A DNA stretch of 64,000 nt from Palaeococcus ferrophilus DSM 13482 (GCF_000966265.1 NZ_LANF01000011.1:279175-343174), one strand, 5' to 3'. Shown: positions 32,531-45,725, counted from the stretch's first letter. Notes: a model not told the origin generated them from the sequence alone. Numbers and translations are program-made.

Positions 32531-33579
32531 CTTTCCTCTCCTCCACCTCTCTCTTCGCCTCCCCAAGCGGGCGGAGCAAAAGGAGCGAGAAGGCCGCGAG
32601 AAGGGCGTAGCTTATCCAGAGATCAGCTGTGCTCGCCGTGAGCTGGTAGTGGGCCGCGAACGTGTCTATCAGACCGTGAATGGCGGAGATAACTATTAGT
32701 GCATGAAGGCCTCTCCCCTTCCTGTAGAAATAAGCGAGCGTTAGCCCCGTCCCCGCGTGGAAGAGTGTTGCCAGCGCGCGCTCCACGAAGGGGAGGTAGC
32801 TCACTCCAGCCGGGAGGGACATCAGGGCGGCGTTCACGATACCGATGATGGGGATGATAACGGCCTCGCCGACGCCAAAGCCCAGCCCCACGAAGAGGCC
32901 CTCTTTAAGGGTTCTTCTGCGGACAAAGAAGTACTTGAGGCCCTCCTGGAAGAGGCCGGCCACAATGCCGAGCCACACGGAAACCGCGAGGGCAAAGGAT
33001 GCCCCCCCTCTCGATAACATCTGCGTTTGACTTTATGCCCATCGCTATGAGAGGGAGCTGCTGGAAGAGAGGCTGAACGAAGAGGGTGACGAGCACGAGG
33101 AAGGCACCCAGCAGGAGCTCGGCCCAGAGGGGTTTAAACCCGGCGAGCCTGAATAGGAGGAGCACGGCGATTCCGCCCAGAGCGGGAAGGAGGAAAGCAA
33201 GGAAGAGCGAGCTTTTTGGGGCGTTTGACTCAACGGCGTCAATCCATATCCCTGATAACCTCCCCTCGGAGTCCACCACGAGGCGGAGGGTTACCTCCGC
33301 TTTCTCGAACTCGAAAACGTAGTACTTCAAGGTGTAGCCTCCGGCGGAGCCTTCCCTTTCAAACCGGTACCCTTTAAGCTCCCCGTAAACCGCCAGCTTA
33401 TCGCGGAAGGATTTGAAGGAGCGCTCGTCAAAGGCCTTCTCCATGGTCGGGTCGAGATGGGGCTTGAGCACGGAGTAGTTTCCGCTCGAGAGTGCCTCGA
33501 AGAGAACCTCACCGAGATCTTCGCAGACCGCGTAGGGCAGGAGGAGCAGAATCACGAGGAGGGGTATGACTCCCTTCAT
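32520..33579 (-). pseudogene. DUF3887 domain fused to YhfC-type intramembrane protease, frameshifted at a run of seven C
   Basis: The N-terminal part has a signal peptide (residues 1-20), a DUF3887-like domain (ALSSGNYSVLKPHLDPTME onwards, to about residue 115) and two membrane segments. The C-terminal part, in another frame, is a multi-segment YhfC-like domain with FQEGLKYF, GFGVGEAV, LFHAGTGL and SAIHGLIDT, the Glu/His pattern of glutamic-type intramembrane proteases. At 33002-33008 there are seven C (G7 on the coding strand); removing one restores DVIERGASFALAV. Repaired length is about 352 aa. Start ATG 33579 follows GGTGAG. Either an error or a real, possibly reversible, frameshift. Confidence 0.72.
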
Positions 33580-33590
33580 ATTACTCACCT

Positions 33591-33611
33591 ATACCTCGGA
33601 CTTCGAGGTAT
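33591..33611. promoter_or_regulatory. Perfect palindrome, candidate PadR operator
   Basis: Arms ATACCTCG (33591-33598) and CGAGGTAT (33604-33611) are exact complements with a five-base spacer. The element overlaps the predicted transcription start, just downstream of the minus-strand TATA (33625-33633). The ATAC/GTAT outer ends recall known PadR operators. Confidence 0.6.
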
Positions 33612-33624
33612 TGTCGCGGTGAAA

Positions 33625-33633
33625 GTATAAAAA
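33625..33633 (-). promoter_or_regulatory. TATA box of the protease-PadR-SdpI-like operon
   Basis: On the minus strand TTTTTATAC lies about 50 bases before ATG 33579. Confidence 0.5.
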
Positions 33634-33663
33634 GCTAACGCAGGGGAAAGAAAAAGAGAATCG

Positions 33664-35334
33664 TCAGGACATGGGGCATATCCCCGTCCGCGGGTTGCAT
33701 GGCGGGAACGGCGCTGGGCCCGGTTCCGGATCAGGTGTGGGCGATGGGGTGGGCTCCGGATCGGGCGAAGGGGATGGTCCGGGAATAGGGGACGGCTCAG
33801 GGGTGGGTGTGTCGGGAGCATGAACCTCCACATCCGCGTAGAGCGCTGTTAAATCGTAGTATCTCCCGTTGTACCTGAACTTCACGGGATTTTTATAGAA
33901 CACCGCCCTCGCTGTCCTGTCCTTATGTTCAAGCGCAACAAGTAGCTCAACAAGGTGATAGTTCCACTCCTCAGTGTTGAACCCAATGCCAACCCCCAGA
34001 AGAACCGGTGTCAGTTCTACCCCAAGGGGAGCGGCCAGCTGTGGAAGAAGCGCGGCCGAAGCACTGAAGAGGGGAATAGTGCCTGCGGACCGCCCTATAT
34101 CAAAGTCCGTGGCATCAATAAAATCCTTTGATGCCCTCGTTTCAAAGGGTTCCCAATACCTCTGGACGTACCACATCGTTCCCCTTAAGACTCCCGTATA
34201 TTTTGAGGACTCCGCGGGAGGGCCCGGTTCAAGACGCTTCTCAAGTCTGAGTGAATCATCAGAAGGCTGGGCCACAAGCACGTACGCGACCGTGTCACCT
34301 TTCTGACAGCCAAGAATCGAGCTAAGCGCATCGCAGTGATACTTCCTGTATTTGACAAGCAGCACGCTTCCCTTGACGCCAACCCCAAGTACGGAGGGGC
34401 CCTTTATCTCCTCTCCCCTAAAGCGAACCGGATATCCTGAAAACTCCAGACTGCTACTCTTGATGGTGTGGGAAAAACCCAGAACCATTGAATCTATTGA
34501 ACCGTCCATTCCACCCTTTTTAAGTGCACCAACTGCCGAAAAGCCTATCTCCAGAGACTCAGCGTCCCTGTACTTATACTGGCTCCTCATAAACACATCC
34601 TGAACCTCTCCAATGTCCCCGTGAATGTACGCCATGACCATGGGTATGAAAGCCCTGTTTCTTGCGCTTATGACTTCCTCCGGACGCCACTCAAAGTATT
34701 CACTGGGTTTAGGGCATATCATGCCGGGCTGATTGCAGTACGATGGCGGATCAGGAGAGGGTGTAGGGAGCTCAGTAAAAGTGGGAGGGGCAGTATTGTC
34801 GTTTACACGCTTTCTTCTGAGTTCCGACAGCTCCTCAGCGCGATGAAGGACTTCGAGAGATTGAGGGGAGAACGTTATTCTCACGTTTCTGTTTTCCAGT
34901 ATTCTACCCACGTTAAGTGGTACCACCTTCATAAAATACTTGACGTTACCACCCTCGTCTCTAAGGGTGCCAACGAGAATTACCCCGGGATTAACAGCAT
35001 CTGGCTTCACACCTTCTTTCCTGAGATGTTGCTCCCACAACTTCATTCCACTTTGTATCCGCCCATAATTTATTCTAACCATATTCTTTCCATTGAACGT
35101 TCCCAGATGTTCAACAGTCCCTCCAGGGAGGAGCAGCGACACGGTAACACTAACATAACCCTTCTCAGGGGGCTTAATATCAATGGAGGGGTCGAGAAGA
35201 GGGAATTTATACTGGTACTCCACCTCAGTTCCAAGGTACTCCCTTTCATCGAGGGGCGGCAGTATGGCCCAGCCCATCCGGGCAATAACGCCAAGCGCGA
35301 GGATAAACACTACGACTTTGATCTTTCGCTTCAT
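33664..35334 (-). CDS. Secreted protein with Pro-rich C-terminus, function unknown
   Basis: About 556 aa. An N-terminal hydrophobic segment (residues 4-22) suggests export or anchoring. The body is strand-rich, with a Pro/Ser linker near 200 (LPTPSPDPPS) and Cys pairs (CNQPGMIC; YHCDALSSILGC). The C-terminus is a Pro/Ser/Glu-rich tail (about 505-540, repeats of PSPxPxP) ending CNPRTGICPMS. I do not recognise the family. Start ATG 35334 follows GGTGGTGGT. It is about 75 bases upstream of the protease-PadR-SdpI-like operon on the same strand, which has its own promoter. Confidence 0.6.
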   Translation of the reverse strand: MKRKIKVVVFILALGVIARMGWAILPPLDEREYLGTEVEYQYKFPLLDPSIDIKPPEKGYVSVTVSLLLPGGTVEHLGTFNGKNMVRINYGRIQSGMKLWEQHLRKEGVKPDAVNPGVILVGTLRDEGGNVKYFMKVVPLNVGRILENRNVRITFSPQSLEVLHRAEELSELRRKRVNDNTAPPTFTELPTPSPDPPSYCNQPGMICPKPSEYFEWRPEEVISARNRAFIPMVMAYIHGDIGEVQDVFMRSQYKYRDAESLEIGFSAVGALKKGGMDGSIDSMVLGFSHTIKSSSLEFSGYPVRFRGEEIKGPSVLGVGVKGSVLLVKYRKYHCDALSSILGCQKGDTVAYVLVAQPSDDSLRLEKRLEPGPPAESSKYTGVLRGTMWYVQRYWEPFETRASKDFIDATDFDIGRSAGTIPLFSASAALLPQLAAPLGVELTPVLLGVGIGFNTEEWNYHLVELLVALEHKDRTARAVFYKNPVKFRYNGRYYDLTALYADVEVHAPDTPTPEPSPIPGPSPSPDPEPTPSPTPDPEPGPAPFPPCNPRTGICPMS

Positions 35335-35497
35335 TACCACCACCAATAATCAATAGGGATATCGAAATAAAAAGTTTTCCAATAATTTAGTAAAAAATCC
35401 TTAAATAAATGTCAAACCATACAATCAAGCAGTTAACAAAATTTGGAGCGTGGAATCCCACATACCAAGAACAAGATTAGAAAAGGACAGAAAAACC
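35335..35497 (-). other. AT-rich intergenic region
   Basis: About 160 bases, strongly AT-rich, between the secreted-protein start and the carbamate kinase stop. It must hold the promoter of the secreted-protein gene; no RNA gene is evident. Confidence 0.4.
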
Positions 35498-36454
35498 TCA
35501 CTCCCTTACAACCTGCGTTCCGGTTTTCCCTTCGAGGGCTTCCACGGCTTTATCCAGAGACGCTATTACCGCCCTCTCGCCGCCCCACTCGACGAACCTT
35601 ATCACTGCCAGAACCTTCGGCCCCATGCTTCCCTTCTTGAAGTGCCCCTCTTCGTAATAGCGCCTCAGCTCCTCGACGGTTACCTTACCGAGCCACCTCT
35701 CATCGGGTTTGCCGTAGTTTATTGCCGCTCCGTTCACGTCCGTCAGTATCATGAAGATGTCCGCCTTAACTTCCTCCGCGAGCCTCTCTCCGGCAAGGTC
35801 CTTGTCTATAACGGCCTCAACACCCTTAAGCTCTCCGTTCTCCTCGATGACGGGGACGCCGCCACCGCCACTCGCTATGACTATGAAGTCCTTCTCCACG
35901 AGGTCAACTATCACCGGGGCCTCCACGTGGCCCTTCGGGTCGGGACTCGGAACAACCCTTCTCCATCCCCTTCCGGCGTCCTCTATAACAGTCCAGCCCT
36001 TCTCCTTCGCGAGCTTCTTTGCCGTCTCTTCGTCGTAGAAGGGGCCAACGGGCTTGCTCGGGTTCTGGAAGGCCGAATCGTTCTTATCAACGATAGTCTG
36101 GGTAACAATGGTTGCAACGGGCCTCTCAACTCCCCTCCTCCTCAGCTCGTTTATGATGGCCTGCCCTATCATGTAGCCGATCTGCCCCTGGGTCATGGCT
36201 CCAGCGACGTCCATGGGCTGGGCCGGGATGCCGTGGACGCTCTGCCCGGCGTCCATGTGGAGGAGAAGGGCACCAACCTGCGGGCCGTTGCCGTGAGTTA
36301 TGACGACATCGTAATCGTTATCGAGGATTATGTCAACGATCTGCTTCGCGGTCTTCCTCACGTTCTCCATCTGCTCCTCATAGGTCCCCCTCTGGCCCCT
36401 CTGAAGTATAGCGTTCCCGCCAAGAGCTATCACAACCCGTTTCTTCACCCTCAT
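35498..36454 (-). CDS. arcC: Carbamate kinase
   Basis: Catalyses the reversible ADP + carbamoyl phosphate to ATP + carbamate reaction; the Pyrococcus homologue has been described as a carbamate-kinase-like carbamoyl phosphate synthetase. Motifs: [10 protein letters not shown] at the N-terminus, [43 protein letters not shown] and KGSMGPKV. 318 aa, normal length. ATG 36454 or the GTG two codons later could be the start; both lie next to GGGGGTG. A TATA-like CCTTTTATGC lies upstream at about 36484-36495. Confidence 0.92.
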   Translation of the reverse strand: MRVKKRVVIALGGNAILQRGQRGTYEEQMENVRKTAKQIVDIILDNDYDVVITHGNGPQVGALLLHMDAGQSVHGIPAQPMDVAGAMTQGQIGYMIGQAIINELRRRGVERPVATIVTQTIVDKNDSAFQNPSKPVGPFYDEETAKKLAKEKGWTVIEDAGRGWRRVVPSPDPKGHVEAPVIVDLVEKDFIVIASGGGGVPVIEENGELKGVEAVIDKDLAGERLAEEVKADIFMILTDVNGAAINYGKPDERWLGKVTVEELRRYYEEGHFKKGSMGPKVLAVIRFVEWGGERAVIASLDKAVEALEGKTGTQVVRE

Positions 36455-36622
36455 CACCCCCTAGTGTCCATAGTTGAACTTCGATGCATAAAAGGCTTTC
36501 TTAGCGGTAAAATGATTTACACAGCAAAAATTTCGGGTTTTTGAATGAACCGGTTTATGAAGGTAAAGGGACGGGGAGTTAAGTTTTAAAACCACGGTGC
36601 TTAGTTTAGGGGGGTGAGAAGC

Positions 36623-37147
36623 GTGGGGAACAACGCGAGAGAGATTCATCGGTTTTTAAACGAGATGTGGGGCGAAATCTTCAGGCTCAACGAGGAACTG
36701 AAGTCCCTGCTCCCGGAAGAGGGCTTCAAGGTCGAGGATGTTGAGGGGGTTTTCGGAGCTTACATATTCGTAGAGGGGAGCTGGGAGCAGATGCTCTACC
36801 CTCACCCGGCCTTCGAGATAAAGCCCGGGATTGAGGTTGGCGCGACCCCGGATGGCTACTACTTCGTTATCGCGGTTCCCGGAGAGAAGGTGAGCGAGGG
36901 GTTCGTTTCCGCGTTCCTGGAGCTCTTCCCGAGGAGCTTCATCTACGGGAGCGAGAACTTCCTGAGCGATGTTTACAACTGGAGGCGGGACGAGAGGGTC
37001 TCCCCTACGGAGATCCTGGAGAAGATCAATGAGAGCGGGGAGAAGGTCTTTCAGTTCGAGGCCAACTTCGGGAGCGCGGATGGACTTCGCGAGGGGATAT
37101 TCAAACTCATAGAGCTCGGAAAGCGCTTTGAAATCTTCGACATCTGA
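36623..37147 (+). CDS. DUF3201-like hypothetical protein
   Basis: About 174 aa, resembling a Thermococcales family of unknown function (DUF3201). It opens with a helix (REIHRFLNEMWGEIFRLNEE, 20 residues) and has an alpha/beta core with GAYIFVEGSWEQMLYPHPAF (20 residues) and YYFVIAVPGE. GTG 36623 is chosen because GGGGGTGAG lies five bases upstream; GTG 36614 is the alternative. It starts a plus-strand run with the NSUN methylase 9 bases downstream. Confidence 0.65.
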   Translation: MGNNAREIHRFLNEMWGEIFRLNEELKSLLPEEGFKVEDVEGVFGAYIFVEGSWEQMLYPHPAFEIKPGIEVGATPDGYYFVIAVPGEKVSEGFVSAFLELFPRSFIYGSENFLSDVYNWRRDERVSPTEILEKINESGEKVFQFEANFGSADGLREGIFKLIELGKRFEIFDI

Positions 37148-37156
37148 GGTGTCTCC

Positions 37157-38314
37157 ATGGGCTACGAGGAAGCCTTTCCACCGGAACTTCGGGAGTACTA
37201 CGCGAAACTCTTCGGGAGAGAGGCGGAGGAGATAATGGCCTCGCTGAGAACGCCGGTGGAGAAGTACTACATAAGGGTGAACACCCTCAAGACGAGCCGC
37301 TCAAAGCTGATGGATATCCTGAGGAAGGAGGGTCTCAAGCCCAAGAGGAGCCCCTACCTCAAGGAGGGAATCTACTTCGAGAGGGAGGGCCCGAACTTCG
37401 ACGACGATTACGAGCCCGGCCTGCCCGTTGTGAGAGCCAACAAGTTCGCGAGCGAGAGCGTCTACCAGGGGGCCATGCTCTACGCGCCCGGAGTGCTCCA
37501 GGCCGACAAGAGGATAAAGCCCGGCGACAAGGTTGAAATAAAAGACCCGCGGGGACTTCTGGTCGGAATCGGAATAGCGAGAATGAGCGCCAAGGAGATG
37601 ATACTCTCGACGAGGGGGCTGGCCGTAGAGGTGACCCTGCCAAAGTTCAGGCTGCCGAGTTTGAGCGAGCTGGAGAGCTTTAAGAAGGGCCTCTTCTACG
37701 CTCAAAGTTTGCCCTCGATGGTAGCCTCGAGAGTCCTAGAGCCGAGCGAGGAGGATCTTATCGTTGACATGGCTGCCGCTCCCGGCGGGAAGACATCGCA
37801 CATCGCCCAGCTCATGGGGAACAGGGGCGAGATAATAGCGATGGACAAGTCGAGGAACAGGCTCAGGAAGATGGAGGAGGAGCTTGAGAGGCTCGGCGTG
37901 AAGAACGTCAAGCTGATTCGCATGGACTCACGGAAGCTCCCGGAGCTCGGAATCGAGGCAGATAAAATACTCCTCGACGCACCCTGCACGGCCCTGGGAA
38001 TACGGCCCAAGCTCTGGGAGAGCAGGACGCCGAAGGATATAGAGGCGACCGCGCGCTACCAGAGGCACTTCATAAACGCCGCCATAAAATCCCTCAGGAA
38101 GGGCGGCGTTCTCGTTTACTCAACCTGCACGCTGAGTTATGAAGAGAACGAGGCCAACGTGAGGTACATCCTCGAAAAGGGCCTCAAGCTTGAAGAGCAG
38201 AGCGTTTTTATAGGCTCCCACGGTATCGGGGTTGAGGACGTCCAGAGGTTCTACCCCAACAGGCACCTAACCCAGGGCTTTTTCATAGCGAGGTTCAGGA
38301 AGGTGCAGGCATGA
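37157..38314 (+). CDS. tRNA (cytosine-5)-methyltransferase with PUA domain (arNSUN6-like)
   Basis: 385 aa. An N-terminal region and an inserted PUA domain (about residues 95-165) precede a Rossmann methylase with MAAAPGGKTSHIAQL. The two catalytic cysteines of the RNA m5C family are seen in LLDAPCTALG and STCTLSYEENE. Pyrococcus homologues with this layout methylate C72 of tRNA acceptor stems. It ends with a four-base overlap with the flippase-like gene. Confidence 0.85.
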   Translation: MGYEEAFPPELREYYAKLFGREAEEIMASLRTPVEKYYIRVNTLKTSRSKLMDILRKEGLKPKRSPYLKEGIYFEREGPNFDDDYEPGLPVVRANKFASESVYQGAMLYAPGVLQADKRIKPGDKVEIKDPRGLLVGIGIARMSAKEMILSTRGLAVEVTLPKFRLPSLSELESFKKGLFYAQSLPSMVASRVLEPSEEDLIVDMAAAPGGKTSHIAQLMGNRGEIIAMDKSRNRLRKMEEELERLGVKNVKLIRMDSRKLPELGIEADKILLDAPCTALGIRPKLWESRTPKDIEATARYQRHFINAAIKSLRKGGVLVYSTCTLSYEENEANVRYILEKGLKLEEQSVFIGSHGIGVEDVQRFYPNRHLTQGFFIARFRKVQA

Positions 38315-39345
38315 GGGGGAGGAAGTACCTGCTGATGGCGCTGGGAGTTGCACTCATAATAGCGCTCATAGTGTGGGCTGGAGTGGAAGAGACCCTCAAA
38401 ATCGTCATGGGCGCTTCCCCCCGACCCCTTGTCCTAGCAATACTCACGCAGGTTCTGGCCACGTTCGCATGGGCCCTTCGGTGGCGCGTGTTCCTCAACA
38501 AAGCGGGTATAAGGCCGGGGACGAAGGACCTCCTGATGGCGGTCATGATAGGGGTCTTCGTCAACAACATAACCCCGGGGGCGAGGGCGGGCGGCGAGCC
38601 GGCGAGAACATACTTCATAGGTAAAAGGACCAACAGCGGGTACGGGGCCGTTTTTGCCACGGTCATGGCGGATAGGATACTCGATGTAATTCCCGTCATG
38701 GCATTCACCTTCATTGCATTTAAGTACGCGCTGGACGGAGGAAACAGACTTCTCCTCCTTGTCCTTGGAATCTCAACCCTCGCCCTGGCGGTGGTGCTCC
38801 TCCTTACGATCCTCTTTTCCTACAACGAACGCCTCGCCCTAGGGCTCGTGAAGAGAATCCTGGGCCTCATAAGGCGGCTCTTTCCCGGCAGGTTCTCAAG
38901 GGTCGAGGAGGACATAGAGGAGAAGATAAGGAACACGGTCATGGAGTTCAGGGAGACTCTCGTTGACCTATCCAAGGACCCGGCGGTTTTCTTCAAGACG
39001 CTCTTCTACTCCTTTGCCCTATGGGGATTTATGGTTCTGAGGACGTACTTCGTCTTTGAGAGCATCTCCCACCCCCTCCCGCTCTCAAGCATAGTTATGG
39101 TGCAGATGGCGGGCATAGCGATGGGCATGATAAGCGTCATCCCCGGAGGCCTCGGCATAACAGAGGGGATAAACTCGGCCCTCTATCTGAGCCTCTCAAT
39201 AGAGAAGAGCATCGCGGTGACCGCCACCGTCGTGGATAGGTTTATATCCTTCTGGCTCCCATCAATAGTAGGCGGGGGTATAAGCCTTTACCTAAGCGCA
39301 AGGGATGGTAGTGATGAGGTTCGGAGTGATAGCGAGGCGCGATAG
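38311..39345 (+). CDS. Flippase-like membrane protein (UPF0104/LPG synthase TM family)
   Basis: 344 aa with about eight membrane segments. The conserved [19 protein letters not shown] segment (19 residues) and the later [12 protein letters not shown] motif identify the family of lysylphosphatidylglycerol synthase membrane domains and related archaeal proteins. Function in archaea is unproven; lipid or glycolipid flipping is a guess. The 3' end overlaps the NAD kinase start by about 32 bases. Confidence 0.78.
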   Translation: MRGRKYLLMALGVALIIALIVWAGVEETLKIVMGASPRPLVLAILTQVLATFAWALRWRVFLNKAGIRPGTKDLLMAVMIGVFVNNITPGARAGGEPARTYFIGKRTNSGYGAVFATVMADRILDVIPVMAFTFIAFKYALDGGNRLLLLVLGISTLALAVVLLLTILFSYNERLALGLVKRILGLIRRLFPGRFSRVEEDIEEKIRNTVMEFRETLVDLSKDPAVFFKTLFYSFALWGFMVLRTYFVFESISHPLPLSSIVMVQMAGIAMGMISVIPGGLGITEGINSALYLSLSIEKSIAVTATVVDRFISFWLPSIVGGGISLYLSARDGSDEVRSDSEAR

Positions 39346-40147
39346 GGAGGAGGCCCTGAAGCTGGCCTACCGCGTTTACGACTTTCTCAAGGTCAGCGGG
39401 TACGAGGTCATAGTTGACGAGGAGACCCACAGACACTTCCCCCACTTCGGGGAGGAGGACGTTTTTCCACCGTCCCAGTTCGATGTTGACGTAATCGTGG
39501 CCATCGGCGGTGACGGGACGATACTAAGGGTCGAGCACATGACCCCCCGGGACATACCGATCCTCGGGATAAACATGGGCACCCTCGGGTTCCTCTCCGA
39601 GGTGGAGCCGAGCGAGACGTTCTTTGCAATAAACAAAGTCCTCGAGGGGGACTACCATATAGACGAGCGCATGAAGCTCCGCATCCACGTGGAGGGGGAG
39701 AGGTTCCCAGACGCCCTCAACGAGGTCGCCCTCCTCACGGGAATCCCCGGGAAGATAGTGCACATCAAGTACTACGTGGACAGCGGACTGGCCGACGAGA
39801 TAAGGGCCGATGGTTTGATAATATCAACACCAACGGGCTCCACTGGTTATTCCATGTCAGCTGGAGGACCTTTTCTGGACCCGAGGCTCGACGCGGTTAT
39901 CATAGCCCCCCTTGCCCCCATAGCCCTGAACGCGCGCCCCCTTGTCGTCCCCGGAACCTCGAGGGTTGACGTGAGGGTGCTCACCCAGGACAGACCATTC
40001 ATTCTCTCCATAGACGGGCAGTTCTACAAGTCCCTTGAGCCGGATGTGGAGGTCGTGGTCAAAAAGTCCCCCAGAAAAACTAAGTTCATACGCTTCTCCC
40101 GGGAGATATACCCCAAGTACACGCTGAGAATAAAGAAGAAGTTTTAG
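39314..40147 (+). CDS. nadK: NAD kinase
   Basis: Phosphorylates NAD to NADP. Diagnostic motifs: [10 protein letters not shown] (GGDG loop, about residues 61-70), [12 protein letters not shown], the NE(V/L) Asn-Glu in DALNEVALL, and [15 protein letters not shown]. 277 aa, normal for archaea. ATG 39314 is used; an ATG three codons upstream has a poorer ribosome site. Its stop overlaps the convergent DUF835 gene by four bases. Confidence 0.92.
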   Translation: MRFGVIARRDREEALKLAYRVYDFLKVSGYEVIVDEETHRHFPHFGEEDVFPPSQFDVDVIVAIGGDGTILRVEHMTPRDIPILGINMGTLGFLSEVEPSETFFAINKVLEGDYHIDERMKLRIHVEGERFPDALNEVALLTGIPGKIVHIKYYVDSGLADEIRADGLIISTPTGSTGYSMSAGGPFLDPRLDAVIIAPLAPIALNARPLVVPGTSRVDVRVLTQDRPFILSIDGQFYKSLEPDVEVVVKKSPRKTKFIRFSREIYPKYTLRIKKKF

Positions 40148-40901
40148 AGGGGCTCGAATTCGTTGAGGAGAAGGCGGTAGTTCCTCGACCCTATGGCCTT
40201 CTCGTCAACGGCCACTATGAGGGAGGCGTTGAGCATAAGAAGGTGATCCTTGAGGTTGACCAGGAACTTGAAGACGCTCGGGAACTCGTTGTACATGAGT
40301 AGGTACTCTATGCAGTCTATCACGATAACAGAGCCGTCAAACTCCTTCGCGAACTGTATTGCCTTCTCCTGTATTACATGAAGCTTCGTTGGGGGAATTC
40401 CCGCGTCCGTGGCCTGTGTAATCCAGATGGTGGTGGCGAACTCGCCCGCGCCGCTGTAGAAGGTGGGTGAACGCGTGAATATCAGCGAGGGGGAATTCCT
40501 CTCCTTGAGAAGTGCCATTATCTCCGTAAGTTTCTCCTTTGAGCCGGAGACGATATAGGCTCCCGCCATTTCATGCTTGATCTGAGGGGAGGTAGGTTTA
40601 GGTACAGGGACGTAGGACTTCTCTAGGGCCTGTACGTAGGCTATCATGGTGTATACTATTCCAACGATTGAAACACCGTAGAGCAGTGTTATTGTCTCCC
40701 TAGTATATGGGAACTGATAGAAATCGGATATCAGGTCAAGAAGACGGCCCATGAACGCGAAAGATAGGAAGATTGAAGCCCGCTGTATGAATGGCCTCAA
40801 CTCTGCGGTGTAACGGTTCCACCGCTTGAGGAAGAACCACCATATGTATCCCACGGCCACGAGAAGAATCGTGTCATAGATGGGTGCGTAGGGTGGCTCC
40901 A

Positions 40902-40902
<1 letters not shown>
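40144..40902 (-). CDS. DUF835 membrane protein
   Basis: About 252 aa. Three N-terminal hydrophobic segments (to about residue 95) are followed by a soluble DUF835 domain: [20 protein letters not shown] (20 residues), a FTRSPTFY strand, and [16 protein letters not shown]. The soluble domain looks like a RecA-type core without the nucleotide-binding loop. It is frequent in Thermococcales; function unknown. It starts within one base of the Kae1 stop, so it is co-transcribed with it. Confidence 0.75.
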
Positions 40903-43993
<3,091 letters not shown>

Positions 43994-44027
43994 TTCTTCC
44001 ATTTTATCATTAAAAAGAAGAGGGAGC

Positions 44028-45716
44028 TTATTTCTCCAGCAGAGCAAGCATGTCCAGAGCCAGGTAAGTCGCTATAGGGTCCCCTTGCTCCGGAAGTTCG
44101 CAGGGAGCGTAGGAGAAGAAGCCGTAGGGACATTTTCTTAGCTCAAGGGCCCTCAGTATCCTGTCCTTCTTGACGTCCCTTCCCGAGTTCTTCAGGGCAA
44201 TCAAAGCGTACCTCGTCAGGGGGAAGAAAGGCCACATGCCATCGCTTCCCCTATAGGACTCTATGAACTCCCAGGTTCTGTCGTCTATGTTATCATACCC
44301 GAGCTCCTGAAGCGTAAGAACCGCGTAAAGGGTCACTTCAAACCTCAGGATTGAAACGTTGGTGATGCTCCCTCCGAACCCCCCATCATCGTCCTCAAGA
44401 GGAAGAACCCGGTGGAGAAGTTCCCCTTTCCAGCTCTCATTGAGCGGAATTCCAAGATCCTTCGCTGTCAAAAGGACATAGTACGTATCCTTGAGGAGGT
44501 AGGGGTTCGTGTAAATTCTGGAGAAGTTAAAACCCTCCACAAAATCCAGCACCTTTGGCTCAACTATTTTCCGTACTTCATCCCGTGGATAGCTTGTATC
44601 GAGGAGTGCAGTGTACTCTGCCCAAACCACGGGCGGTGAAGTCTCCTTATACAGCGAACCAAGGAGGTATTCCCTAACCTTTTCCTCGTTTGGAACGCTC
44701 CAGTTCATCATTTTCAATGTCTTAACTGAAAAAGCTGTGGTTAAAGGATCAGGCCCAATGAAGTCATGGATGTGGAGGAAACCACCAATTGGGCTCTCCA
44801 ATGAGAGGACGTATCTGGCGGTATCGTTCCCCACATTACCACCGAGCCAGACCACCATATCCACCGCCCAATGCGTCGTTGAAAGCCTTTCCCTCCTCCC
44901 AGAGCCATCGGAATAGGAGCCATCCTCCATTTTGTACTCTGAAATCTCATTTAGCAGCTCCGCCCTTAAAGCGGGACCCTCAATCCCCTCCTCGTGAATG
45001 AACCTTGAAAGTGTCATGAGTCCATAGAACCAGCGCTCATCGGGGCTACGGGAAAGGTCATAGAAAGTGGCCATCGCCCGACGGTGCATTTCCTGGTAAT
45101 TAGGAATCTCTGAGAGCCTTAAACCACTCTCCCGAAGAAGTTCACGGTACACCATGAAATCCCACAGAAATTCATCCCCCGATTCGGCACCGAGGGAAGA
45201 CCACAACCGAAGGGCGTACTCCCTGGCAGAGGAAGGCTCAAGCATTGCAAGTGCCTCCACGCTTTCAAAGCTGGCATTGGAGCGTTTTACCTCGGCCCCC
45301 ACTATGGCCCGAAACGTCCCTCTGTCCACGGGGCTTATGTTGAGCTCCCTGAATATTTTAAGAAGGTAATAAACACCGTTGAAGGCCTCGTAATCCCTTC
45401 TCCCGCTCCTTAGAATATCCTCCTCATATTTCCTTACGAACGTTATTGTCTTCTGATCCGGCTCCATTCCCATGGCTTTAAGGGCGGCAATTCCATGGTA
45501 GGTGGCGTAGATGGTTGGCACCAGCGTGAATGAAACATCCCCCCATCCCCCCGTTTCGGGGTCCTGTGCCATTGTAAGTCGTTTGGCGGTCTGTTCTTCC
45601 CATCCTTCGTCAATTATGGATTCACGAAAGTTCTGTCCGGACCTTGAGGTGGCCCATATTGCCGCCGCCAAAATAATAAAAACCACGAGAAGCGAGAGCC
45701 ATCCCTTCCCCTCCAT
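44028..45716 (-). CDS. Membrane-anchored alpha/alpha-toroid (prenyltransferase/squalene-cyclase-like repeat) protein
   Basis: 562 aa. An N-terminal hydrophobic segment (residues 6-22) is followed by repeated helical modules with the squalene-cyclase/prenyltransferase flavour: DPETGGWGDVSFTLVPTIYA (20 residues), MEDGSYSD, SPIGGFLHIHDF and LEDDDGGFGGSITN, plus SYRGSDGMWPFF. The domain probably lies outside the cell. No catalytic DxDD or zinc ligands are evident, so it may be a binding scaffold. It starts 10 bases after the upstream secreted gene with GAGGTGATTCC, so both form an operon. Confidence 0.65.
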   Translation of the reverse strand: MEGKGWLSLLVVFIILAAAIWATSRSGQNFRESIIDEGWEEQTAKRLTMAQDPETGGWGDVSFTLVPTIYATYHGIAALKAMGMEPDQKTITFVRKYEEDILRSGRRDYEAFNGVYYLLKIFRELNISPVDRGTFRAIVGAEVKRSNASFESVEALAMLEPSSAREYALRLWSSLGAESGDEFLWDFMVYRELLRESGLRLSEIPNYQEMHRRAMATFYDLSRSPDERWFYGLMTLSRFIHEEGIEGPALRAELLNEISEYKMEDGSYSDGSGRRERLSTTHWAVDMVVWLGGNVGNDTARYVLSLESPIGGFLHIHDFIGPDPLTTAFSVKTLKMMNWSVPNEEKVREYLLGSLYKETSPPVVWAEYTALLDTSYPRDEVRKIVEPKVLDFVEGFNFSRIYTNPYLLKDTYYVLLTAKDLGIPLNESWKGELLHRVLPLEDDDGGFGGSITNVSILRFEVTLYAVLTLQELGYDNIDDRTWEFIESYRGSDGMWPFFPLTRYALIALKNSGRDVKKDRILRALELRKCPYGFFSYAPCELPEQGDPIATYLALDMLALLEK

Positions 45717-45725
45717 GGAATCACC

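Noticed and set aside
35450..36544. Long plus-strand open frames opposite carbamate kinase and other genes
   Set aside because: They are antisense shadows of well-supported genes, with no ribosome sites and no recognisable protein features.
36614..36622. Earlier GTG start for the DUF3201-like gene
   Set aside because: The GTG lies inside the best ribosome site; GTG 36623 is better spaced.
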